This document shows, piece by piece, positions 1 through 7,741 of a stretch of DNA of 42,849 bases. The stretch comes from Defluviitaleaceae bacterium (GTDB lineage Bacteria; Bacillota; Clostridia; Lachnospirales; WQUN01): NCBI GenBank assembly GCA_009781755.1, contig WQVD01000025.1, positions 1 through 42,849 of the forward strand, given 5' to 3'. The notes beneath the pieces are model-generated. The model was not told where the DNA came from and made no database searches. It saw only the letters and a list, made by a program, of their open reading frames with translations. Position numbers and translations under genes: made by a program. The stretch's first letter is position 1. Every line of letters starts with the position of its first letter.

Positions 1-147
1 CACTCAGCCAAACTCTGACTATCTTTGTAAGTGCCATTGCTACCATTAACTTGCGTTACTACTAACTCTGGCACCACAATTCAATCATTGCTTAGCCAGT
101 ATTATCCGGTTTTGGGTCGTGCCTCGTCGCCAATGCTACGCATTCGC

Positions 148-252
148 TCAAGACACTAGCTTTCTTTTTCGACGCGCCTTTACGTCGGATTCAAAAGAAT
201 CATTCAGGAGTGTTCCGGCTAAGGTCACTCCCTCAGGGTCCTGCTTTTTCAT
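148..252 (-). CDS. Possible 34-residue small ORF downstream of a strong promoter
   Basis: This ORF would begin MKKQDPEGVTLAG and end in a very basic tail (KARRKRKLVS). It lies about 60 nt downstream of a near-consensus promoter reading leftward. It has no good Shine-Dalgarno directly upstream; the only GGAGG lies in a hairpin near the transcript 5' end. It matches no family I recognise. It could be a leader peptide for a gene lying left of the window. The first 120 bases also hold an open minus-strand frame (VVPELVVTQVNG...) that runs off the edge. The ORF may equally be non-coding leader. Confidence 0.3.
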   Translation of the reverse strand: MKKQDPEGVTLAGTLLNDSFESDVKARRKRKLVS

Positions 253-288
253 GGCTATTCTGTTTTCAAGGAGCAGTAGAAAAAACAT

Positions 289-306
289 GTCCTCCGTGCG
301 GAGGAC
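289..306. promoter_or_regulatory. Hairpin GTCCTCC/GGAGGAC in a leader
   Basis: A perfect 7-bp inverted repeat with a 4-nt loop lies about 10 nt downstream of the -10 box of the leftward promoter, so it would fall at the extreme 5' end of the transcript. One arm contains GGAGG, so it could protect the 5' end or hide a Shine-Dalgarno-like sequence. There is no U-tract, so it is not a terminator. Confidence 0.45.
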
Positions 307-315
307 GTAGGGGCT

Positions 316-343
316 ATTATAACAGGGGTTCCGACATTGTCAA
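316..343 (-). promoter_or_regulatory. Sigma-A-type promoter reading leftward
   Basis: The minus strand has TTGACA (343-338), a 16-nt spacer and TATAAT (321-316). Both hexamers match the consensus exactly. It would transcribe toward the left edge, through the hairpin at 289-306 and the 34-residue ORF. Confidence 0.65.
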
Positions 344-392
344 TCGTTTTTCGAAAAAACTTTTACACAACATTTCCACAATATTATTTATC

Positions 393-420
393 ACTCTTTT
401 CATGCCCCACACATAGAATA
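393..420 (+). promoter_or_regulatory. Sigma-K-like sporulation promoter
   Basis: AC at 393-394, a 17-nt spacer and CATAGAATA at 412-420 fit the mother-cell sigma-K consensus (AC, 16-17 nt, CATANNNTA). The site lies 28 nt upstream of the SleC-like start codon. An AAGGAGG Shine-Dalgarno follows at 437-443. Late mother-cell expression suits a cortex-lytic protein. The motif is short and could occur by chance, so confidence rests partly on the gene's identity. Confidence 0.5.
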
Positions 421-448
421 GCCTCGACTGCATTTTAAGGAGGCAAAT

Positions 449-3001
449 ATGGGAACAGGCTTTTTAGAAGTTGTTACCACAGCAGCCATCGGCGCGTTGC
501 CGATTCCCAATGTACGCATCACCGTTTCGCAAAACGGAAACATACTTTATGAAATCCAAACGAACGAATCGGGCATAAGCGCGGCATTGCCGTTGGAAGC
601 ACCCGCGGTGGCATTAACGCTTGATCCCGATTTTACAAGCGTGCCTTATTCGCTTTACGATGTGGTTGCTAAAGCGCAGGGGTTCACCACCACCACCATC
701 CGCGGAGTAGAGATACTGGACACCGAAACCAGCATCCTGCCCATCAACATGGTGCCTTACATGACAGATGGACAAAGCATTGAAATGGACGTAGGCCAAC
801 ACAATCTTACTTCTAAAGAAGACCGCCATATGGAACGCCCCGGCCCCTTCGCTCCGCGCGTGCTTTCCGAAGTTATCATCCCGGAGTATATAACCGTGCA
901 CTTGGGCCGCCCCGATCGTGTTGCACGCAATGTACGCGTTCCTTTCCCTTACTATATAAAAAACGTCTGCTCACACGAGATTTATTCGACTTGGCCGGCG
1001 GCTTCGTTGGAGGCGAATATTTATTGCCAGATTTCGTTGACGCTGAATCGGATTTTTACGGAATGGTACCGTGTACGCGGACATAATTTCGACATCACCA
1101 ACAGTACACAGTTTGATCAGATGTTTGTTGAAGGCGGGCAGATTTTCCGCAGCATTGACGAGATGGTGGATCGGATTATTAACCGATTTATCCGGCGAGA
1201 AGGGCATGTGGAGCCTTTCTTTGCGGAATATTGCGACGGACGACGCGTAACTTGTCCGGGGTTGTGGCAATGGAGCACGGTGACTTTGGCCAACCAAGGG
1301 CGCAATGCATTGCAAATCCTGCGACATTTTTATCCCAACGACGTGCAGATTGTGGAAACGGACAATATTGGTTGGGTGCGTGAGTCTTGGCCGGGGTATG
1401 CGCTACGGCCGGGTATGAGCGGCGACGCGGTGCGCTCGGTGCAAAATTGGTTGAACCGTATACGCGTCAATTTCCCGATTATACCGCTGATTAATCCGGT
1501 GACGGGTGTGTACGGTCCGCAAACAGAAGCCGCGGTACGCGCATTCCAAAGCATACGCGACTTGGGCATGCTCACACCCACCGGCATTGTAGACCGCGCC
1601 ACTTGGTTGAGCATTAGCCGCACGTTATCTGCTGTGATGCGGTTGGGCGAACTCACCAGCGAAGGCCTCATCCAAGGCATTGGACGCACGCCGCCTACGG
1701 ACATCATCCGCGAAGGCGCACGCGGTCGCTTGGTAGCGCAAGCGCAATATATCATGAATTTCATCGCACAATTTTATCCGGCGGTGCCGATGGTAACGCA
1801 AAATTCCAGCTTCACACGTGATTTCACTACGGCCGTGCGTGAATTCCAGCGGGCGTTTGGGCTCAACCCTGACGGCATCATCGGCCCCAACACTTGGCGC
1901 GAATTGTACCGTGTGTATTGGCGCATCCGTGATAATGTGAATATCCCTGACGGGGGTAATGTAGCACCGCCATTGCCGCCACCGATTCCGCCCCCTCAAC
2001 CACCAACACCCCCACCGCCACCGGGTGGAATTCCACCGTATCCGGGCGCGTTGATTCGCGTAGGGTCGCGCGGGGCAGATGTGGAGCGGATTCAACGCTG
2101 CTTGAATAACCTGCGCGCGCAACATCCTTCCATCGGGCAATTAAATGTAGACGGTGTTTTCGGCCCGATTACGCAGGCCAGCGTGATGGCATTCCAGCGC
2201 GTTGCGGGGCTTAACCCCGACGGCATTGTAGGGCCACTGACATGGAACGCACTCATGCCGCTTTGTTACGGCCGCCCCATGCCCCCCTACCCCGGCTACT
2301 TGATGCGCATCGGTGTACGCGGCGACAACGTGCAGCAAGTGCAATCGTGCCTGAATGGCGTGCAGAACGCAGGACTGGCTACGGATGGTGTTTTCGGCCC
2401 ACTGACCGACGCGGCAGTACGGACGTTCCAACGCAACAACGGCTTGAATGCCGACGGCATTGTGGGCCCGTTGACTTGGGATGCGCTGATGCGGCGGTGC
2501 GGATTCACCCCCACAGCGGTACGCCGCGCTGCGGTAGATGCGATTGCTCCCGCAGAACCCATGCCTGAACCGACAATGGACGAAATCCTCCCATCGGAAA
2601 GAGAAATCGTAAGCGAGTCCATCGATGACTCCAGCATCCTTGACGAATCGGAGAACCTTAACCCGCCGCCTGTTCACATTGGCGAGACGCACGTTGTACC
2701 CCCGCTGGACGAAGCCGACGCATCGGAAGCCCCCTTCCCTGCGCCCGACGTGTTGGTCAACCCATCCTTATTCGATGCGCCTGTTGTTGAGGTATTCGCG
2801 CACGATGTGCCCCCACATGCGGAGCTCCTCCCCGAAGCACGTCCCCTTCACAATGACGACCCGCGCAGAGAAGAACCCCGCGAACGCCGCCGCCCCGAAC
2901 CGCTCGAAGAACCGCAACCCGGTTTCGACTTCTTGGGCGACGACGACGATTTTGACCAACTGCTCAAACTGTACCTGATACGCAGGATGCGCCGGCCATA
3001 A
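449..3001 (+). CDS. SleC-like spore cortex-lytic protein with four peptidoglycan-binding domains
   Basis: This 850-residue protein has the architecture of clostridial SleC-type cortex-lytic proteins. The N-terminal region (about 1-110, with PYSLYDV and GFTTTTIRGVEI) resembles the SleC pre-region. A conserved SpoIID/SleC-like domain covers about 145-310 (IYSTWP, EWYRVRGHNFDITNST, GRRVTCPGLWQW). Four PG_binding_1 repeats follow, at about 315-390, 419-487, 533-602 and 612-682, each with an AFQ or TFQ...G(I/V)(I/V)GP.TW core. A Pro-rich linker (505-530) separates the pairs. The last 165 residues are acidic and Pro-rich, with an Arg-rich end. There is no signal peptide, which fits mother-cell synthesis and loading onto the spore. 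The start follows AAGGAGG. SleC proper is about 440 residues with fewer binding repeats, so this is an enlarged relative and its lytic activity is inferred. A terminator follows directly. Confidence 0.82.
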   Translation: MGTGFLEVVTTAAIGALPIPNVRITVSQNGNILYEIQTNESGISAALPLEAPAVALTLDPDFTSVPYSLYDVVAKAQGFTTTTIRGVEILDTETSILPINMVPYMTDGQSIEMDVGQHNLTSKEDRHMERPGPFAPRVLSEVIIPEYITVHLGRPDRVARNVRVPFPYYIKNVCSHEIYSTWPAASLEANIYCQISLTLNRIFTEWYRVRGHNFDITNSTQFDQMFVEGGQIFRSIDEMVDRIINRFIRREGHVEPFFAEYCDGRRVTCPGLWQWSTVTLANQGRNALQILRHFYPNDVQIVETDNIGWVRESWPGYALRPGMSGDAVRSVQNWLNRIRVNFPIIPLINPVTGVYGPQTEAAVRAFQSIRDLGMLTPTGIVDRATWLSISRTLSAVMRLGELTSEGLIQGIGRTPPTDIIREGARGRLVAQAQYIMNFIAQFYPAVPMVTQNSSFTRDFTTAVREFQRAFGLNPDGIIGPNTWRELYRVYWRIRDNVNIPDGGNVAPPLPPPIPPPQPPTPPPPPGGIPPYPGALIRVGSRGADVERIQRCLNNLRAQHPSIGQLNVDGVFGPITQASVMAFQRVAGLNPDGIVGPLTWNALMPLCYGRPMPPYPGYLMRIGVRGDNVQQVQSCLNGVQNAGLATDGVFGPLTDAAVRTFQRNNGLNADGIVGPLTWDALMRRCGFTPTAVRRAAVDAIAPAEPMPEPTMDEILPSEREIVSESIDDSSILDESENLNPPPVHIGETHVVPPLDEADASEAPFPAPDVLVNPSLFDAPVVEVFAHDVPPHAELLPEARPLHNDDPRREEPRERRRPEPLEEPQPGFDFLGDDDDFDQLLKLYLIRRMRRP

Positions 3002-3027
3002 GCCCTATAAGAAATAACCCATCCAAA

Positions 3028-3064
3028 CCCCAACCTATTAGTACTGCTAATAGGTTGGGGTTTT
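3028..3064 (+). terminator. Rho-independent terminator after the SleC-like gene
   Basis: A perfect 14-bp stem (CCCCAACCTATTAG and its complement) with a 5-nt loop is followed by TTTT. It lies 27 nt after the stop codon and 26 nt before the next start. Confidence 0.9.
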
Positions 3065-3090
3065 CATTCCATGTCATTGGAGGACAATCC

Positions 3091-4260
3091 ATGCAATATT
3101 TCGAAACGGGCAAGGTCGTGGTCATGTTGGACCGCAGCAAAACCGCTCCCCCTTCCCCCGTTACCCACGCGGATATTTTTTGCGAAATTGATTTTGACAA
3201 AACGGAAGTATTATTCCAATCCGAGGACAACGCGCACAACATCGGCGATATTGTACTGGTGCATTTGAAGTGTTTGAAAATGGAGTCGCTTTTTGCCGCG
3301 ATGGAGGCTTTGGTGGACAATCCGCATATTATTGCGGTGGAGCCCAACAGTTTGTTTGGGCGCAGCATCATCCCCAACGACCCGGATTTTAAATTGCTTT
3401 GGGGGATGGAGCGGATACACATGCCCGACGCGTGGGATACGACCACCGGCAGCGCGGACATTGTAGTAGGCGTGATAGACAGCGGCATAGATCACAGCCA
3501 CCCCGATATCGCCGCCAACATGTGGGTATCGCCCGACGGGCATTACGGCTGGAATTTTGACGACAATACCTCCGACACCATGGATAAAACCGGGCACGGC
3601 ACCCACGTGGCCGGGGTCATCGGCGCGGTGGGCAATAATTTACTGGGCATCACCGGCGTGAATTGGAACGTAAAAATCGCCGCGCTCAAGATTGGCGACC
3701 GCGCATTTGGCTTGGACGCGGCCATCGCGGCCATCAATTTTGCCAACCAACACGGCATCCATGTATTAAATGCCAGTTGGGGCGGCCGATACTACTCGCA
3801 GGCGTTGGAATTTGCGGTGGCGCATTACGATGGGCTATTTGTTGCCGCGGCAGGCAATGTGGGTACCAACAACGACTTATTCCCGGATTATCCCTCGTCG
3901 TTTGGTGGCGACAATCACATTGCCGTAGCAGCTTCGGACGAAAACGACGCATTGGCTCGTTTTTCCAATTATGGCGTGGTGAGCGTAGACTTGGCCGCGC
4001 CCGGGTCGCATATTTACAGCTTGGATACGGCAGGGGCGTACAGCTACGAAGACGGCACGTCCATGGCCGCGCCCCATGTGGCAGGTGCGGCCGCGCTGCT
4101 CAAATCATTCCGCCCGCATTTGTCCGCCGCACAGCTGAAAGCGGCGCTGCTTTCGACCGTACAAAAACACCCCGACATGGCAGCCGAGGTGTTGACGGGG
4201 GGGGTGCTGGATGTAGGGGCGATGATGCGCGAGGTGGCGGCGGTAAAAGAGGAAAGATAA
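3091..4260 (+). CDS. Subtilisin-family (S8) serine protease
   Basis: This is a 389-residue subtilase. The start is ATG 3091, with GGAGGA at 3079-3084; an upstream in-frame start would lie inside the terminator. The catalytic triad is clear: D130 in VIDSGID, H169 in GHGTHVAG and S324 in GTSMAAPHVAG, with the oxyanion Asn region NASWGG/AAAGN between. The first 100 residues look like a propeptide or chaperone region. No signal peptide is visible, so it is either intracellular or loaded into the spore. It sits just downstream of the SleC-like protein. In Clostridium, subtilisin-like Csp proteases activate SleC by propeptide cleavage, so a functional pair is plausible, but the sequence alone does not show this is a Csp orthologue. 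Confidence 0.88.
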   Translation: MQYFETGKVVVMLDRSKTAPPSPVTHADIFCEIDFDKTEVLFQSEDNAHNIGDIVLVHLKCLKMESLFAAMEALVDNPHIIAVEPNSLFGRSIIPNDPDFKLLWGMERIHMPDAWDTTTGSADIVVGVIDSGIDHSHPDIAANMWVSPDGHYGWNFDDNTSDTMDKTGHGTHVAGVIGAVGNNLLGITGVNWNVKIAALKIGDRAFGLDAAIAAINFANQHGIHVLNASWGGRYYSQALEFAVAHYDGLFVAAAGNVGTNNDLFPDYPSSFGGDNHIAVAASDENDALARFSNYGVVSVDLAAPGSHIYSLDTAGAYSYEDGTSMAAPHVAGAAALLKSFRPHLSAAQLKAALLSTVQKHPDMAAEVLTGGVLDVGAMMREVAAVKEER

Positions 4261-4263
4261 GAC

Positions 4264-4575
4264 CTTGGGTGCCGGCTAAAGCCTTATTTGGCGCTGCCCA
4301 AACCCGCGAGGGGAAAGCGTTCCCCCTCGACCCCGCGCTGTGGCGTCGCCGATGTCGCCGAATAATAGTACCAATTCCATATAAAAATCGCGCCGCTGGG
4401 GCGCGATTTTTGGTTTTAAATCTGTACTCTCATAATTGAGAGGGGGCGACGCCCACATAGGGGGTAAAGGGGGCGCTTGTGCACCCTTGCGGGGTTTGGG
4501 GCGGATGCCCCAAGGTCTTAAATCTTTTGACCTTAATCTTTTGATCTTAGTCTTTTGGCCTTAAACGCGACCACA
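4264..4575. repeat. Dispersed intergenic repeat, copy at 4.3-4.6 kb
   Basis: This 325-base gap has no gene. Around the terminator at 4383-4411 it holds two repeat pieces. The first (4264-4345) contains TGCCGGCTAAAGCCTTATTTGG and an ACCCGCGAG...CTCGACC stem. The second (about 4440-4575) contains CACCCTTGCGGGG, TTTGGGGCGGATGCCCC, AAGGTCTT, then about three tandem copies of an AATCTTTTGACCTT-like unit. The same pieces recur at 7.48-7.74 kb and 16.9-17.1 kb, always in gaps of the acyl-CoA cluster. Confidence 0.7.
4383..4411 (+). terminator. Terminator downstream of the S8 protease
   Basis: AAAAATCGCGCC and GGCGCGATTTTT form a 12-bp stem around a 5-nt loop. The A- and T-tracts on the two sides make it potentially bidirectional. 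Confidence 0.8.
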
Positions 4576-4585
4576 GCCACCCACC

Positions 4586-5305
4586 CTACAGCCGCATACC
4601 GCCATTGACACTAAGCGTCTGCCCGGTGATGTACACGGATTCATCGCCTGCCAGGAACAGCACCGCATTTGCAATCTCTTCGGGTTGGCCCAGACGGCCT
4701 AGCATGGTCTGCGCGGCAAATTTATCCAGCAGATCTTGCGGCACGGTCTTGAGAATGTCGGTCATGATGTAGCCGGGTGCGATGGCGTTGACGCGCATGT
4801 TGCCGCCCTTCATGGCAAATTCTTTTGCCCATGATTTGGTCAGGCCGAAAAGCGCCGACTTGGTGGCGGCGTAGTTGGCTTGACCGATGTTGCCGTATTC
4901 GCCTACGACAGAAGAAATATTGATGATGGAACCGCCGCCCGCCGCTTGCATGAACGGCCCGAAGTGACGCGTCAGGTAGAATACCGCGTTGAGGTTAACG
5001 TCGATGACTAATTGCCATTGCTCGTCGGTCATCTTGCGGGTGAGCGCATCACGCGTGATGCCCGCGTTGTTGACCAGCACGTCGATTTTGCCGTACTTGT
5101 CCGCCGCGTAGTCGAAGAAGGTCTTGCATGCCTCGGCATCGCTTACGTCCAACTTGTAATATTCCACATTGGGGTCGTTGTAAGTGAGCTCGCCCACATC
5201 GCAGGCGATAACCTTCGCCCCCTGTGCCGAAAATAACTGCGCGATGCATTGGCCGATGCCCTTGGCACCGCCGGTGACGACGGCAACTTTGTCTTTTAAC
5301 CGCAT
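4586..5305 (-). CDS. fabG: FabG-type short-chain 3-oxoacyl reductase
   Basis: This 239-residue SDR reduces 3-oxoacyl thioesters to (R)-3-hydroxyacyl thioesters with NAD(P)H. The Rossmann motif TGGAKGIG lies at 11-18 and NNAG at 79-82. The catalytic residues are S132, Y145 and K149 (in SSVVGEYGNIGQANYAATK). The start is ATG 5305 (MRLKDK), preceded by AGAGG at a normal distance; longer in-frame extensions lack family similarity. It lies downstream of thiolase, hydrolase and other acyl-CoA genes rather than fatty-acid synthesis genes. It therefore probably acts as acetoacetyl-CoA reductase (PhaB-like) in this pathway. Cofactor preference cannot be read here. Confidence 0.9.
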   Translation of the reverse strand: MRLKDKVAVVTGGAKGIGQCIAQLFSAQGAKVIACDVGELTYNDPNVEYYKLDVSDAEACKTFFDYAADKYGKIDVLVNNAGITRDALTRKMTDEQWQLVIDVNLNAVFYLTRHFGPFMQAAGGGSIINISSVVGEYGNIGQANYAATKSALFGLTKSWAKEFAMKGGNMRVNAIAPGYIMTDILKTVPQDLLDKFAAQTMLGRLGQPEEIANAVLFLAGDESVYITGQTLSVNGGMRL

Positions 5306-5331
5306 ATGAATCATCCTCTCGTTCGTCATTC

Positions 5332-5358
5332 CAACCGGTCGCAAGTTGCGACCGGTTG
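5332..5358. repeat. Perfect 13-bp palindrome between thiolase and fabG
   Basis: The arms are CAACCGGTCGCAA and TTGCGACCGGTTG around a single G. A T5 tract follows only on the plus strand, where no gene is being read. On the coding (minus) strand it is not a standard terminator. It may be an operator, an mRNA processing or stability element, or a one-sided terminator against antisense transcription. Confidence 0.6.
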
Positions 5359-5382
5359 CTTTTTCAATGTCAGCCACGCGCG

Positions 5383-6594
5383 TTACACGCCGCAATTCTT
5401 AATAATCATCGCGGTACCCATGCCGCCGCCCGCGCACAGCGATGCCAAGCCATATTGCTTGCCCAAACGCCGCAACCCGTGCACCAACGTCACCAAAATC
5501 CGATTGCCGCTGGCACCGATGGGATGCCCCAACGCAATCGCTCCGCCGGAAACATTGGTGCGCGCCATGATATTCTCGCGGGTCATGCCGTGGTCGTCCG
5601 CCAACCCGGCCACTACACCCAATGCCTGCGCGGCGAAGGCTTCGTTTAACTCCAACAAATCCATGTCTTCCAATTTCATATCGCTATACGCCAGCGCCTT
5701 TTTCACGGCGGGAACGGGGCCCAGCCCCATGATAGCGGGGTCGATACCCACTTGTGTATACATCACGATTTCCGCCAGCGGGGTCAGGTTGTATTTTTTC
5801 ACCGCATCTTCGCTTGCGATTAACGTGAAGCTCGCGCCGTCGTTGATGCCCGACGCGTTGCCCGCCGTTACTGTGCCGTCTTTTTTGAACGCAGCTCGTA
5901 ATGCGGCCAGTTTTTCCAAACTTGTTGTGCGGTTGGGGTATTCGTCGGTGTCGAAGGTGATTTCGTTGCGGCCTGCACGCACGGTTAAGGGCACAATTTC
6001 GTCCTTAAACGCGCCCGCGTCCACTGCGGCAATGGCTTTGCGCTGCGATTCCATGGCGTATGCATCCTGCGCCTCGCGGCCGATGGCGTATTTTTCCGCC
6101 ACATTTTCCGCCGTGATGCCCATGTGATAGCCCTCGAACGCATCCGTCAGCGCGTCGTATACCATATGATCGCGCGATGTGATGTCGCCCAATTTGTTGC
6201 CGCCGCGCATCGTACCCGGCAATATGAACGGCGCACCGCTCATGTTTTCCACGCCGCCCGCCAATATCATTTCCGCATGGCCGACGAAGATGGCGTCCGC
6301 TGCGTTCATCACGGCTTTCATGCCGCTACAGCACACGTGGTTGACGGCATAAGCGGGCACTTCATGCGCCACGCCGCCGTGCACGGCCACCTGCCGCGCA
6401 ATCCCCTGCCCCAAACCTGCGCCCAAAATATTACCCACAATAACCTCGTCCAACGCATCGGCAGGCAGATTATTTTCGGTCAAAACCGCTTTCACTACCG
6501 CCGCACCCAATTGCGCCGGATGCACATCTTTCAACGACCCCAAAAAACTGCCGATGGCGGTACGCTTAGCCGCCGCGATATATACTTTTCTCAT
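5383..6594 (-). CDS. Acetyl-CoA acetyltransferase (thiolase)
   Basis: This 403-residue type II thiolase condenses two acetyl-CoA to acetoacetyl-CoA or cleaves 3-ketoacyl-CoA. The nucleophilic Cys is C88 in VCCSGMKA. The HPIGASG motif and the C-terminal CAGGGMG (second Cys) are present, with NEAFAAQ before them. Length is normal for the family. Its ATG overlaps the stop of the upstream alpha/beta hydrolase gene (ATGA), showing translational coupling; fabG follows 77 nt downstream. Within this cluster it supplies or consumes acetoacetyl-CoA. Direction cannot be told from sequence. Confidence 0.93.
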   Translation of the reverse strand: MRKVYIAAAKRTAIGSFLGSLKDVHPAQLGAAVVKAVLTENNLPADALDEVIVGNILGAGLGQGIARQVAVHGGVAHEVPAYAVNHVCCSGMKAVMNAADAIFVGHAEMILAGGVENMSGAPFILPGTMRGGNKLGDITSRDHMVYDALTDAFEGYHMGITAENVAEKYAIGREAQDAYAMESQRKAIAAVDAGAFKDEIVPLTVRAGRNEITFDTDEYPNRTTSLEKLAALRAAFKKDGTVTAGNASGINDGASFTLIASEDAVKKYNLTPLAEIVMYTQVGIDPAIMGLGPVPAVKKALAYSDMKLEDMDLLELNEAFAAQALGVVAGLADDHGMTRENIMARTNVSGGAIALGHPIGASGNRILVTLVHGLRRLGKQYGLASLCAGGGMGTAMIIKNCGV

Positions 6595-7418
6595 ACAACC
6601 AACCCTTCCAGTTTCGCATTGGCAAAACCTGTAATCAAACTCACGAACAGTTCGGGGCGTTCATACATCGTGGCATGCCCCGCGCCCGGCAATAACACCA
6701 AATCAGCGCCCTTAATCATTTGGCGCAATTTGTGCTGGTCGGCCGGCGGCGTAATAGGGTCGGCTTCACTAGCCACCAACAACGTCTTTGCCGTAATGTT
6801 GCCCAAGTCCGCTTCCACGTCATACGTATCCGCGCTGCGCGTCAACCGCACAATCCCGTCCATAAAAATTTTGTTCGTAAAAATCTGCGTCGTTAAAAAG
6901 TCCTTGCGCACTTTCACCCATTCCGGCCGCGAGTTATAAAATTCCTTCGAATAAATAATCGGAATCGTCGTATTGTAAAAACGCACCGCATCATCGGCAG
7001 CAGCAATCCAACTCTCGCCCAACTCCCGCAGCCAAGCGCCCGTTTTAGCCGCAGCGTTAAACACCATCAACCGATGCACCCTATCCGGATAAGCCGCCGC
7101 AAATTTCAAAGCCACGTTCCCGCCATAAGAAATGCCCGCGACAGCAGCACGCTCGATGCCCAAATGCACGAATAACGCATGCAGCACTTCCACTTGCAAA
7201 TCTAACGTATAATCCGCATCTACCCGATACGATTGGCCTTGGTCGATAAAATCCACCAAAATCAATTGGTTATTCGCCGACAACGACGCGATGAATGGGT
7301 ACCAACTTAACGTAGACATCATGATGCCGTTAAGCAGCACTAGCGGTGCGCCTTCGCCGTGGGTTTCTCCATGAACTTCATAGTGGATGTTTTTGCCTTT
7401 AAAATCGAATGATGCCAT
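6591..7418 (-). CDS. Alpha/beta-hydrolase
   Basis: This 275-residue alpha/beta-hydrolase has the nucleophile elbow GISYGG (S97), an acid in ASEADPITPP and the catalytic His in GAGHATMYERPE. The oxyanion strand is LNGIMMSTLSW. The start is ATG 7418, preceded by AAGGAGG; the upstream in-frame codons are AT-rich leader with repeat sequence. It is first in a unit with thiolase and fabG. Family members of this size hydrolyse esters, lactones or thioesters. An acyl-CoA thioesterase or ester-releasing role would fit the pathway, but the substrate is unknown. Confidence 0.82.
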   Translation of the reverse strand: MASFDFKGKNIHYEVHGETHGEGAPLVLLNGIMMSTLSWYPFIASLSANNQLILVDFIDQGQSYRVDADYTLDLQVEVLHALFVHLGIERAAVAGISYGGNVALKFAAAYPDRVHRLMVFNAAAKTGAWLRELGESWIAAADDAVRFYNTTIPIIYSKEFYNSRPEWVKVRKDFLTTQIFTNKIFMDGIVRLTRSADTYDVEADLGNITAKTLLVASEADPITPPADQHKLRQMIKGADLVLLPGAGHATMYERPELFVSLITGFANAKLEGLVV

Positions 7419-7484
7419 GTGTGGCCTCCTTGGATATAAAAGATAAAAGCGATAGATCAAAACAAAAGTCAAAACCGTGGGCGC

Positions 7485-7738
7485 TGCCAAATAAGTCGAA
7501 GACGGCACCACACCCGCGAGCTTTAAAAAGCTCGACCAAACTTTTTATTAGAAACCGCGCATGCGCGGTTTCTTGGTATTAATTATAGAAGCGATTTTAT
7601 TCGACAAAGCCACTCAGTGCGGATACAAAAGGAACGGGTCAAGGGGTTGTACCCCTTGCGGGGTTCGGGGCGGCGCCCCGAGGTCTTAATCTTTTGACCT
7701 TCAGTCTTTTGACCCTCAGTCTTTTGATTTTTGCCGCG
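7485..7738. repeat. Dispersed intergenic repeat, copy at 7.5-7.7 kb, with hairpin
   Basis: The gap 7419-7741 holds no gene. It contains a short GGCGCTGCCAAATAAG/CGGCACC piece with an ACCCGCGAG...CTCGACC stem (7485-7535). A perfect palindrome GAAACCGCGC-AT-GCGCGGTTTC follows at 7551-7572; it lies downstream of the CoA transferase on the minus strand and may terminate it. A GGGGTTCGGGGCGGCGCCCCGAGGTCTT-type block with three tandem TCTTTTGACC-like units follows at about 7640-7738. Order and sequence parallel the 4.3-kb copy. Confidence 0.68.
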
Positions 7739-7741
7739 ACC

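Noticed and set aside
1-320. Left-edge sequence as rRNA or tmRNA
   Set aside because: I found no conserved rRNA or tmRNA segment and no tRNA-like domain.
2141-2692. Minus-strand ORFs opposite the SleC-like gene
   Set aside because: They overlap well-supported peptidoglycan-binding repeats and have no start site.
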